Shown here one piece after another: positions 9,388 to 15,303 of a stretch of 18,388 nt of DNA. The position numbers were made by a program, and so were the translations under genes. Source of the DNA: SVMC01 sp045601345 (lineage in GTDB: Bacteria > Bacillota > Clostridia > Oscillospirales > Oscillospiraceae); the NCBI GenBank assembly GCA_045601345.1, contig JAZRZL010000029.1, positions 1 to 18,388 of the forward strand, in the 5' to 3' direction. Below the pieces are notes generated by a model, which was not told the origin of the DNA, did no database searches, and saw only the letters and a program-made list of their open reading frames with translations. Every line of letters begins with the position of its first letter. Positions within the stretch are counted from its first letter, which is position 1.

Positions 9388-9729
9388 TTATCTCAAAGGT
9401 ATTACCTTCCAAATACTGTTACCACATGCAGTAAACTCATCTGCAATCATTGAAGTTGCTGAAATCAAGAATTTTTTATTCATATGATATAGATGAAGTT
9501 CCCAATCTTCATCTTTTCCTCCATAATCAAACTCAATACGACCTTTATATCCATCTATGTATATTTTTGCAAGTTCGGCCTCAACCTCATTCAAAACCAA
9601 ATACATGGTTTGTCTGTCGCTTTCGCGATTTTCAACACTTTGTCTAATACGTGCTTCGTTTTGAATGAACCAGTCTACGAATGAAATCACTTTTGTTTTA
9701 TTTACTTCTTTACTACCAAATCCGAACAT
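9388..9729 (-). CDS. Small uncharacterised protein inserted between frr and uppS
   Basis: A 113-aa soluble protein that I cannot assign to a named family. The start is well supported: GGAGGT lies 8 nt before ATG at 9729. The N-terminus is FGFGSKEVNK, followed by a FVDWFIQNEARI segment. The C-terminal half alternates short strands (GRIEFDYGG, DWELHLYHM, FLISATSM) and ends in IWKVIPLR. This pattern (a W-F-x-x-N-E start, an E-F/Y core, an 'ISA' strand and a terminal WKV) resembles a widespread group of short unannotated proteins that assess or bind something unknown; I offer this only as a loose recollection. It has no signal peptide or membrane segment. Its base composition is clearly more AT-rich than the flanking uppS and frr genes, and it breaks an otherwise conserved gene order, suggesting recent acquisition. 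Function unknown. Confidence 0.8.
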   Translation of the reverse strand: MFGFGSKEVNKTKVISFVDWFIQNEARIRQSVENRESDRQTMYLVLNEVEAELAKIYIDGYKGRIEFDYGGKDEDWELHLYHMNKKFLISATSMIADEFTACGNSIWKVIPLR

Positions 9730-9876
9730 ATAAAAATACCTCCAACAAAACAGGTATCATCGTCCTGTAACATAATATCTATAGTTTCTAGCTAGTCCAG
9801 AGGCAAGAGAACGATTGTCCCAACATATCTCAATGGTGTAAGCAAACAGGGTATTGCATTCGTCTCATAATTTTTT

Positions 9877-9902
9877 GCCCGGAGGATGTGATTCCTCCGG
9901 GC
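9877..9902 (-). repeat. GC-rich hairpin 10 nt after the frr stop
   Basis: A perfect 10-bp inverted repeat (GCCCGGAGGA at 9877-9886, TCCTCCGGGC at 9893-9902) with a 6-nt loop sits just downstream of frr. On the frr strand the stem is followed by six A residues, not U, so it does not read as a standard intrinsic terminator in either direction; on the plus strand the T-run lies 5' of the stem. It could stabilise the 3' end of the pyrH-frr message or be a remnant of a terminator altered by the adjacent insertion. Confidence 0.55.
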
Positions 9903-9912
9903 TTGGAAAGCA

Positions 9913-10464
9913 TTACAGCTCCATCAATTCTTTTTCCTTCACGGCGCAGGCGGCATCGACCTTCTTGATGTATTTATCGGTCAGATCCTGCAAATCCTTT
10001 TCGGCCTTTTTCTGGTCGTCTTCCGTGATTTCGCTCTTTTTCTTGAGTGCCTTGATGTAGTCCATGGCCTCGCGGCGGACATTACGCATGGCAACCTTGG
10101 CATCCTCGCCGTATTTCTTGTCCTGCTTGGTCAGTTCCTTACGGCGCTCCTCCGTGAGCATCGGGAAGGCAAGGCGGATAATGCGGCCATCGTTCTGGGG
10201 ATTAATGCCCAGATCGCTGACCTGAATTGCCTTCTCAATGGGCTTGAGCAGGCTGGCATCCCATGCGGAGATGATCAGCGTGCGGGGATCCGGAGAGGAA
10301 ATGGAAGCAACCTGAGAAATGGGAGTAGGTACGCCATAGTACTCTACGCTGATGCGGTCAAGCACGCGCGCATTGGCACGGCCTGCACGGACTGCGCCGA
10401 ACTCTTCCTGAAGCACATCCAGTGTGCGCTCCATCTTTCTTGTATAATCCTTGAAATCTACCAT
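9913..10464 (-). CDS. frr: Ribosome recycling factor
   Basis: RRF splits post-termination ribosomes together with EF-G so that subunits can be reused; it acts in the cytoplasm and is normally essential. The 183-aa length is standard (about 185). The sequence is collinear with the family: an N-terminal helix containing VRAGRANARVLDRISVEYYG, the small beta domain with GVPTPISQVASI and LGINPQNDG, then RIAFP-like RLAFPMLTEERRKEL and the long basic C-terminal helices (VAMRNVRREA, KKKSEITEDD). Its ATG directly follows the pyrH stop with no gap, and AAGGAGGAG inside the end of pyrH serves as ribosome binding site, so the two genes form one transcription and translation unit. A GC-rich hairpin lies just downstream. 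Confidence 0.98.
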   Translation of the reverse strand: MVDFKDYTRKMERTLDVLQEEFGAVRAGRANARVLDRISVEYYGVPTPISQVASISSPDPRTLIISAWDASLLKPIEKAIQVSDLGINPQNDGRIIRLAFPMLTEERRKELTKQDKKYGEDAKVAMRNVRREAMDYIKALKKKSEITEDDQKKAEKDLQDLTDKYIKKVDAACAVKEKELMEL

Positions 10465-11187
10465 TTAAAGCTCCTCCTTTACTATCGTACCGATATCTTC
10501 GCCTTTAACAACGCGAAGAATATTTTCAGGGTTTCTAAGCGCGAAGACAATAATGGGCATATGGTTATCCATGGCCAGGGATGTTGCCGTGGAGTCCATG
10601 ACCATCAGATGCTGCTTGAGTACCTCGTCATAGGTAATCACATCATACTTTACGGCTTTGTCGTCCTTTGCCGGGTCGGCAGAATAAACGCCGTCAATGT
10701 TCTTTGCCAGCAGGATGGCATCCGCACCGATCTCAACTGCACGAAGGGCAGCGCCGGTATCGGTGGAGAAGAAGGGGTTGCCGGTGCCGCAGCCGAAGAT
10801 GACCACACGCCCCTTTTCCAAATGGCGAATGGCTTTGGAGCGGATATAAGGCTCCGCGATACGGTTCATCTCGATAGCCGTCTGCACACGCACAGGAACA
10901 TCCCGCTGCTCCAGGCTGTCTGCAAGTGCAAGAGAATTGATTACTGTGGCAAGCATTCCCATATGGTCGGCTCTGGTGCGCTCCATACGGTCGCCGCCGT
11001 CCTTCAGTCCGCGCCAGATATTGCCGCCGCCAACAACAATGCCAACCTGCACGCCGATGTCTACGCACTGCTTGACCACATCGCAAACACTGCCGATCAC
11101 ATCGAAATCCAGGCCACGCTTGGCATCTCCCGCAAGAGCTTCGCCGCTGAGCTTCAGCAATACCCGGCGATACTTGATATTCTCCAT
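10465..11187 (-). CDS. pyrH: UMP kinase
   Basis: PyrH is the bacterial hexameric UMP kinase of the amino-acid-kinase fold that phosphorylates UMP to UDP with ATP and is feedback-controlled by UTP/GTP in many species. The 240-aa length is typical. Visible motifs are VLLKLSGEAL (K12, S14, G15), VVGGGNIWRG (51-60), and the UMP-binding GTGNPFFSTDTGAALRA region (134-150, D143). The start at 11187 has GGGAG upstream. In most Bacillota pyrH follows rpsB and tsf; here the upstream neighbour is the lacI-type regulator with its own terminator, so pyrH begins a transcription unit (promoter candidate 11220-11248). It is directly abutted by frr. Confidence 0.97.
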   Translation of the reverse strand: MENIKYRRVLLKLSGEALAGDAKRGLDFDVIGSVCDVVKQCVDIGVQVGIVVGGGNIWRGLKDGGDRMERTRADHMGMLATVINSLALADSLEQRDVPVRVQTAIEMNRIAEPYIRSKAIRHLEKGRVVIFGCGTGNPFFSTDTGAALRAVEIGADAILLAKNIDGVYSADPAKDDKAVKYDVITYDEVLKQHLMVMDSTATSLAMDNHMPIIVFALRNPENILRVVKGEDIGTIVKEEL

Positions 11188-11219
11188 TCAATAACACTCC
11201 CTTTGTTTCTTTCCCTCCT

Positions 11220-11248
11220 ATTCTATAATAATTATGCCTTTTTGACAA
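11220..11248 (-). promoter_or_regulatory. Candidate promoter for pyrH-frr
   Basis: On the minus strand TTGTCA (11243-11248) is separated by 17 nt from TAGAAT (11220-11225), 5/6 matches each to the sigma-A consensus, about 32 nt upstream of the pyrH start. An AGGAGGGA run follows at 11211-11219, with the pyrH ribosome binding site closer to the start. The location just after the lacI terminator makes a separate promoter necessary, which supports the call. Confidence 0.5.
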
Positions 11249-11288
11249 CAGAAATTTCCAACTTTCACAAAACTTTTTCCTGAAATGC

Positions 11289-11320
11289 AAAAACCTTCTG
11301 ACCGGATAGGGTCAGAAGGT
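11289..11320 (-). terminator. Intrinsic terminator of the lacI-family gene
   Basis: An 11-bp perfect inverted repeat (ACCTTCTGACC at 11293-11303 and its complement at 11310-11320, loop GGATAG) begins 8 nt beyond the regulator's stop codon (11329-11331). On the minus strand it is followed by TTTTTGC, the shape of a Rho-independent terminator. It isolates the regulator from the downstream pyrH operon. Confidence 0.85.
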
Positions 11321-11328
11321 CAGGATTC

Positions 11329-12351
11329 TTATTTTTCGCCTCTTTCAGGTGGAGGAGCAACAGACTCTCCGTCAAGGAAAGAAACCGGGAGTTTCATCAT
11401 TTGATGCGTAGATGTCTCATCAGAAAGCTGTTCAAGCAGAATTCTTGCAGCCTCATTGCCAATATCCTGAAGGGGCTGCACCACAATGGAAAGGCGCGGA
11501 TGCGCAACACGGGAAAGATCCATATTATCAAACCCGATAACAGAAAGCTCGGAGGGAATATCCACCTTCAGCTCATTGATGGCGATCACGCCGCCCAGCG
11601 TCATTTCATAATTGGTAATAAAGACCGCCGTAATATTTTTTTCGCCGGTCAGGAGCTGGCGAATGCTGGCATAGCCACCCTGAACGGTATAATCGCTGAA
11701 CACAATAAGCTCTTCATCTACAGGGATATTCGCTTCTTCCAAGGCTAATTTATAGCCATTAAGACGGCAGCGGGAGGTGTAAACATTCTTTGGGCCAACA
11801 ACAATGGCAATATGCCGATGGCCAGCATCAATTAGCTTGCGTGTCGCCTGATAGGCAGCCAACTCATTGTCAATAAAAACGCCATTGACCTGTCCTTCCA
11901 GCTCCGGGATGCTTCGGTCAATCAGCAGTACGGGAATACCCTTTTCAATCGCCGAAAGTAGGTGACAGCCATCCTGACAAACAGGCATATTTACAATACC
12001 ATCAATCATCTTCCGAAGTAAGAACTGAACCGCATCCGCCTCCAATTGCTTATCACTGTGGCAGTCACATACAATGATGCTATACCCCTCAGCCCGTAGG
12101 CACTCTTCCATATGAGAAACAATATTGGAAATAAAAAGATTGCCCAGTTCGGGAATAATGACACCGATGGTACGGCTGCGATTAGATTTCAGACCGCGGG
12201 CATATTCATTCACCGTGTAGCCAAGGCGTTCGATTGCCTGCTCTACAGCAATACGGTTTTTCTCCTTGAGCTTTGCTCCATTTATATATTTTGAAATTGT
12301 TGCCGTACTTAAACCGGTCTCTCTGGCAATATCGCGCAATGTGACAGACAT
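11329..12351 (-). CDS. LacI-family transcriptional regulator
   Basis: A 340-aa sugar-responsive regulator. The N-terminal helix-turn-helix (residues 2-25) reads VTLRDIARETGLSTATISKYING, written here across its two helices: VTLRDIARETG, then the recognition helix STATISKYING. The hinge helix ARGL (51-54) provides the Leu that LacI-type proteins insert at a central CpG. The rest is a periplasmic-binding-protein-like effector domain beginning TIGVIIPELGN, with HRHIAIV- and VIGFDN-type motifs typical of the family. I chose ATG at 12351 because GGAGGA ends 4 nt before it; the in-frame TTG at 12361-12363 overlaps that ribosome binding site. It is divergent from a five-gene sugar operon, so it most likely controls that operon and perhaps itself. 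The effector is unknown; a pathway sugar or sugar phosphate is inferred. Confidence 0.95.
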   Translation of the reverse strand: MSVTLRDIARETGLSTATISKYINGAKLKEKNRIAVEQAIERLGYTVNEYARGLKSNRSRTIGVIIPELGNLFISNIVSHMEECLRAEGYSIIVCDCHSDKQLEADAVQFLLRKMIDGIVNMPVCQDGCHLLSAIEKGIPVLLIDRSIPELEGQVNGVFIDNELAAYQATRKLIDAGHRHIAIVVGPKNVYTSRCRLNGYKLALEEANIPVDEELIVFSDYTVQGGYASIRQLLTGEKNITAVFITNYEMTLGGVIAINELKVDIPSELSVIGFDNMDLSRVAHPRLSIVVQPLQDIGNEAARILLEQLSDETSTHQMMKLPVSFLDGESVAPPPERGEK

Positions 12352-12603
12352 GTTTTCCTCCAAAATATCGTAATAATCCCAATATTAAATAGACATGAAT
12401 ATACCTTCCCAAACATTCAAAATTTAAAAATTGTTTTTTGAGATCAAATCACATACTATTGGCCAAATTTCGAACAGCAGAAGAAACCTTGCCAGCTGCC
12501 ATCCAAACAAAAAATTTAGTATTTCTGAGTCGAAAAGCAGGATAAATCGTCCTGTTTTAACAAAAAAAAGTAATATATAAAACGATTATTTTTATATAAT
12601 TTT

Positions 12604-12632
12604 ATCTTATCATTTTATGAAAAATATGTCAA
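12604..12632 (-). promoter_or_regulatory. Candidate distal promoter for the LacI-family gene
   Basis: Minus-strand TTGACA (12627-12632) is a perfect -35 hexamer followed after 17 nt by TAAGAT (12604-12609, 4/6). It is placed back-to-back with the operon promoter: the two -35 boxes are separated by only 9 bp. This would give the regulator a leader of about 245 nt and would put the AAAACGAT copy at 12579-12586 just downstream of its start point. A nearer alternative (12384-12412) cannot be excluded. Confidence 0.4.
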
Positions 12633-12641
12633 ACATTTTTC

Positions 12642-12670
12642 TTGACAAAGTGTTCAAGAAATGATATTGT
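12642..12670 (+). promoter_or_regulatory. Sigma-A-type promoter of the sugar operon
   Basis: TTGACA (12642-12647, perfect) and TATTGT (12665-12670, 4/6) are separated by exactly 17 nt and lie about 60 nt upstream of the kinase start codon. The predicted start point near 12677 falls immediately before a LacI-type palindrome, consistent with repression by steric block. Confidence 0.65.
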
Positions 12671-12678
12671 TAATAAAA

Positions 12679-12692
12679 GTAAAACGTTCTAC
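12679..12692 (+). promoter_or_regulatory. Candidate LacI-family operator overlapping the operon start point
   Basis: GTAAAACGTTCTAC is a 14-bp near-palindrome (12 of 14 positions symmetric) centred on CG, the hallmark of LacI-family sites where the hinge Leu intercalates. It sits a few bases downstream of the predicted start point. Related half-site copies AAAACGAT occur at 12579-12586 and, inverted, at 12703-12710. It does not match the CcpA cre consensus well (the TG and final C are wrong), so the local regulator is the better candidate. Confidence 0.45.
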
Positions 12693-12731
12693 ATTTTGGT
12701 TTATCGTTTTCTTTTTGGAAAGGGAAGCATA

Positions 12732-14234
12732 ATGGGACAAATATTATTAGGAATTGATATTGGTACATCTTCATGCAAGGTTGCAGCCTTTACCCGCTTC
12801 GGTGAGGTTGTTGCACAGTCTACACAGGCCTATCGTGTATTTTATCCCCATGCCGGATATGCCGAACAGGATCCCCTTGAATGGTGGCTCTCTGTTTGCA
12901 AGGCAATTCGGTGTGTTTTATCCAAAGGAATCCAGCCTGGTGATATCTGTGGCATAGGAATTGATGGGCAAAGCTGGAGTGCTATTGCCATTGATGCCCA
13001 AGGAAACCCCTTATGCAATACACCAATTTGGATGGATACCCGCGCTTCTTCCATCTGTGATCGCCTGAATCATCAGTTCCCAGATTTATTTAAAACCAGC
13101 GGTAATCCGTTTCAGCCCTCCTATACCATGCCAAAGGTGCTCTGGTACAAGGAAAACTGTCCAAATGTCTATCGCAATGTAGCTTATATTTTGCAGTCCA
13201 ACAGCTTTATTGCTTACCGACTTACAAATGTAATCTGTCAGGATTTCAGTCAAGGCTATGGTTGGGCTTGCTTTGATGTTGCCAACCTGTGCTGGGATCG
13301 GGATCTTTGCCGTGAGATGGGTGTCCGATCGGAGCTTCTGCCCACACTTGTTCCCTGCCACCAGGTTATCGGTGGTGTTACAAAGGAAGCTGCGGAACTG
13401 ACCGGTCTGAAAGAAGGTACCCCTGTTGTTGCCGGTGGCTTGGATGCTGCCTGCGGAACACTGGGTGTTGGTGTCATTGAGCCAGGTCAAACGCAGGAGC
13501 AAGGCGGTCAGGCCGGTGGCATGAGTATCTGCATGGACAGACCCTATGCCGATGAACGGTTAATCCTTAGTCCCCATGTTGTTCCCAACCGCTGGTTGTT
13601 GCAGGGCGGAACCGTTGGCGGTAGCGGCTGTCTTCGCTGGTTTGAGCAGGAATTCGGCGCAGCCGAGCGTGAATATGCCCGTCAAAACGGAATCAGTTCC
13701 TTTGAACAGCTGAGTGCCGAGGCTGCAACAATTGCACCGGGCAGCGATGGCCTGATTTTCCTGCCCTATATGTCCGGCGAGCGAAGCCCTCTCTGGGATC
13801 CTCAGGCAAAGGGTGTCTTTTTCCATGTTGACTTCTCAAAAACCCGGGCGCATTTTGCCAGAGCCATTATGGAAGGTGTAGGTTATTCCCTTCTCCACAA
13901 TCTGGAAATTGCTGCCGCCGCCGGTGCAGATGTTGGTGATATGTACTCCATGGGCGGTGCCTCCAACAGCCTGATATGGACTCAGCTAAAGGCTGATATT
14001 ACCGGCAAACGAATTCTGGTTCCCTCTGCGGATACAGCAACCGCATTGGGCGCTGCAATTCTAGCTGGTGTTGGCACTGGCGTGTACGAGAGTTTTTCTG
14101 CCGCTGTGGAGCAAACTGTAAAAATTCAGCGTGAGCATCTTCCAAACCCCAGTCTTCAGGCGGTTTATGCACAGCGCTATCATACCTATCGGGCGCTTTA
14201 TCCGTCCCTTAGTGTACTAATGAAAGAGGAATAA
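12732..14234 (+). CDS. FGGY-family carbohydrate kinase (xylulokinase-like; substrate unknown)
   Basis: An ATP-dependent sugar kinase of 500 aa with the actin-like FGGY fold: GIDIGTSSCK at 7-16 (phosphate-binding loop), GIDGQSWSAIAID at 76-88 in the substrate domain, AGGLDAACGTLGVG at 234-247 with the expected catalytic base D238, and a C-terminal nucleotide-binding half (QGGTVGGSG 291-299; YSMGGASNSLIWTQLKAD 405-422). Overall it resembles xylulokinases, but the xylulokinase GQMHG motif is replaced by GQSWS, so another ketose or polyol substrate is likely. ATG at 12732 was chosen because AGGGAAG (12721-12727) precedes it; the upstream in-frame TTG at 12642 lies inside the -35 box and cannot be used. 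It is the first gene of the operon; the dehydrogenase gene starts 2 nt after its stop. In the proposed pathway it would make a tagatose-6-phosphate-like ketose phosphate (inference). Confidence 0.9.
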   Translation: MGQILLGIDIGTSSCKVAAFTRFGEVVAQSTQAYRVFYPHAGYAEQDPLEWWLSVCKAIRCVLSKGIQPGDICGIGIDGQSWSAIAIDAQGNPLCNTPIWMDTRASSICDRLNHQFPDLFKTSGNPFQPSYTMPKVLWYKENCPNVYRNVAYILQSNSFIAYRLTNVICQDFSQGYGWACFDVANLCWDRDLCREMGVRSELLPTLVPCHQVIGGVTKEAAELTGLKEGTPVVAGGLDAACGTLGVGVIEPGQTQEQGGQAGGMSICMDRPYADERLILSPHVVPNRWLLQGGTVGGSGCLRWFEQEFGAAEREYARQNGISSFEQLSAEAATIAPGSDGLIFLPYMSGERSPLWDPQAKGVFFHVDFSKTRAHFARAIMEGVGYSLLHNLEIAAAAGADVGDMYSMGGASNSLIWTQLKADITGKRILVPSADTATALGAAILAGVGTGVYESFSAAVEQTVKIQREHLPNPSLQAVYAQRYHTYRALYPSLSVLMKEE

Positions 14235-14236
14235 AA

Positions 14237-15283
14237 ATGAAAGCAGCAGTATTATTTGGAAATGAAGACATTCGTTATACGGATTTTCCCGAGCCTACCA
14301 TTGGCTTCGGTCAGGTTAAGGTTCGGGTTCGCGCCACAGGCATCTGCGGCAGCGATGTGCCCCGTGTACTACATAATGGTGCGCACTATTATCCCATTGT
14401 TCTAGGGCATGAATTTTCCGGCGATGTGGTCGAAATTGGTGAGGGAGTCTCCCGTCTTTCTGTGGGCGATACTGTTACAGGTGCGCCCCTTCTGCCTTGT
14501 ATGAACTGTGCGGACTGCCAGCAGGGCAATTATTCTCTGTGTAAGCATTATAGCTTTATTGGAAGCCGGGAGCAGGGTAGTTTTGCTGAGTATGTTGTAA
14601 TTCCAGAACAAAATGCCGTAAAATATTCTCCCTCCATTCCCTATACCCAAGCCGCAATGTTTGAGCCTGCCACCGTCTCACTCCACGGCATTCTCTGTAG
14701 CGACTATCGCGCTGGTGGTACAGTTGCCATTCTTGGCTGTGGTACCATTGGTATCTTTGCTCTTCAATGGGCAAAGATTTTTGGTGCTGCCACTATCATT
14801 GCCTATGATATTGATGATGGCCGTCTGGCACTGGCAAAGCGTATGGGTGCTGATATACTGGTCAACACCAAAACGCAGGACTATCTGGCTGTTACCAAAG
14901 AGGCCACCGGCGGCAAAGGCTGCGACTATGTGTTTGAAGCAGCAGGCAATCCCATTACTATGCAGATGGCCTTTGCCCTTGCCTCAAATAAGGCGCACGT
15001 TTGCTTCATCGGTACGCCCCATCGTGATCTGACCTTTACCCCCGCGCAATGGGAAAATATGAACCGTAAAGAATTTCTGCTTACCGGAAGCTGGATGAGC
15101 TATTCTGCTCCATTCCCCGGTAAAGAATGGACGCTGACTGCCCATTACTTTGCCACTGGTCAGCTAAAATTTGACCCGGAATTCATTTTCAAAACTTATC
15201 CTCTGTCTCAGGCAGCGGAAGCTTTTGACTGCTTCCACCATCCAGAACAGATTCATGGAAAAATTCTGTTGTTAAACGAGTAA
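14237..15283 (+). CDS. Zinc-dependent polyol dehydrogenase, galactitol-1-phosphate 5-dehydrogenase (GatD)-like
   Basis: Medium-chain zinc dehydrogenase of 348 aa. Catalytic zinc ligands are C37 (ATGICGSD), H58/E59 (LGHEFSG) and E143. Structural zinc ligands are C88, C91, C94 and C102. The Rossmann motif GCGTIG lies at 167-172, and an acidic D191 at the end of the second strand indicates NAD rather than NADP. Several segments closely match what I recall of E. coli GatD: SDVPRVLHNGAHYYP, PLLPCMNC, YSFIGSR and GSWMSYSAPFPGKEW. The reaction is therefore likely oxidation of a hexitol or hexitol phosphate to a ketose or ketose phosphate. Whether the substrate is phosphorylated is not decided by the sequence; the neighbouring FGGY kinase would suit either order. 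The start codon is preceded by AAAGAGGA. It is tightly packed: 2 nt after the kinase and 20 nt before the GatZ-like start. Confidence 0.88.
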   Translation: MKAAVLFGNEDIRYTDFPEPTIGFGQVKVRVRATGICGSDVPRVLHNGAHYYPIVLGHEFSGDVVEIGEGVSRLSVGDTVTGAPLLPCMNCADCQQGNYSLCKHYSFIGSREQGSFAEYVVIPEQNAVKYSPSIPYTQAAMFEPATVSLHGILCSDYRAGGTVAILGCGTIGIFALQWAKIFGAATIIAYDIDDGRLALAKRMGADILVNTKTQDYLAVTKEATGGKGCDYVFEAAGNPITMQMAFALASNKAHVCFIGTPHRDLTFTPAQWENMNRKEFLLTGSWMSYSAPFPGKEWTLTAHYFATGQLKFDPEFIFKTYPLSQAAEAFDCFHHPEQIHGKILLLNE

Positions 15284-15292
15284 ATATGAAAC

Positions 15293-15297
15293 GGAGG
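15293..15297 (+). promoter_or_regulatory. Ribosome binding site deciding the GatZ-like start
   Basis: GGAGG lies 6 nt before ATG at 15304. An earlier in-frame ATG at 15286 lies upstream of this site with no comparable signal of its own, and it would add a six-residue basic extension not expected in the family. Confidence 0.8.
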
Positions 15298-15303
15298 TAC
15301 ATA

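Larger units (their letters stand above)
12352..12731. other. 380-bp divergent control region between regulator and sugar operon
   Basis: Contains no gene. It is strongly AT-rich and holds signals for both directions. The operon side has a near-consensus promoter at 12642-12670 and an operator candidate at 12679-12692. The regulator side has two possible minus-strand promoters: TTGACA (12627-12632) with TAAGAT (12604-12609), and nearer the gene TTGGGA (12407-12412) with TTTAAT (12384-12389), both with 17-nt spacers. AAAACGAT occurs at 12579-12586 and inverted at 12703-12710, and AAAACGTT at 12681-12688. A 9-bp hairpin (12534-12542 / 12550-12558, one wobble pair beyond the CAGGA core) lies in the region that would be the regulator's leader if the distal promoter is used. 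Confidence 0.6.

Noticed and set aside
12352..12363. Upstream TTG start for the LacI-family regulator
   Set aside because: The TTG codon overlaps the GGAGGA ribosome binding site that serves ATG at 12351, and the HTH motif starts right after that ATG.
12676..12693. CcpA catabolite-responsive element at the operon start
   Set aside because: The sequence has the central CG but lacks the conserved TG and the 3' C of the cre consensus; a pathway-specific LacI operator fits better.
12642..12731. N-terminal extension of the FGGY kinase from TTG at 12642
   Set aside because: The codon is part of the TTGACA -35 box and the extension would cover the promoter and operator; ATG at 12732 has a proper ribosome binding site and begins directly with the family motif.
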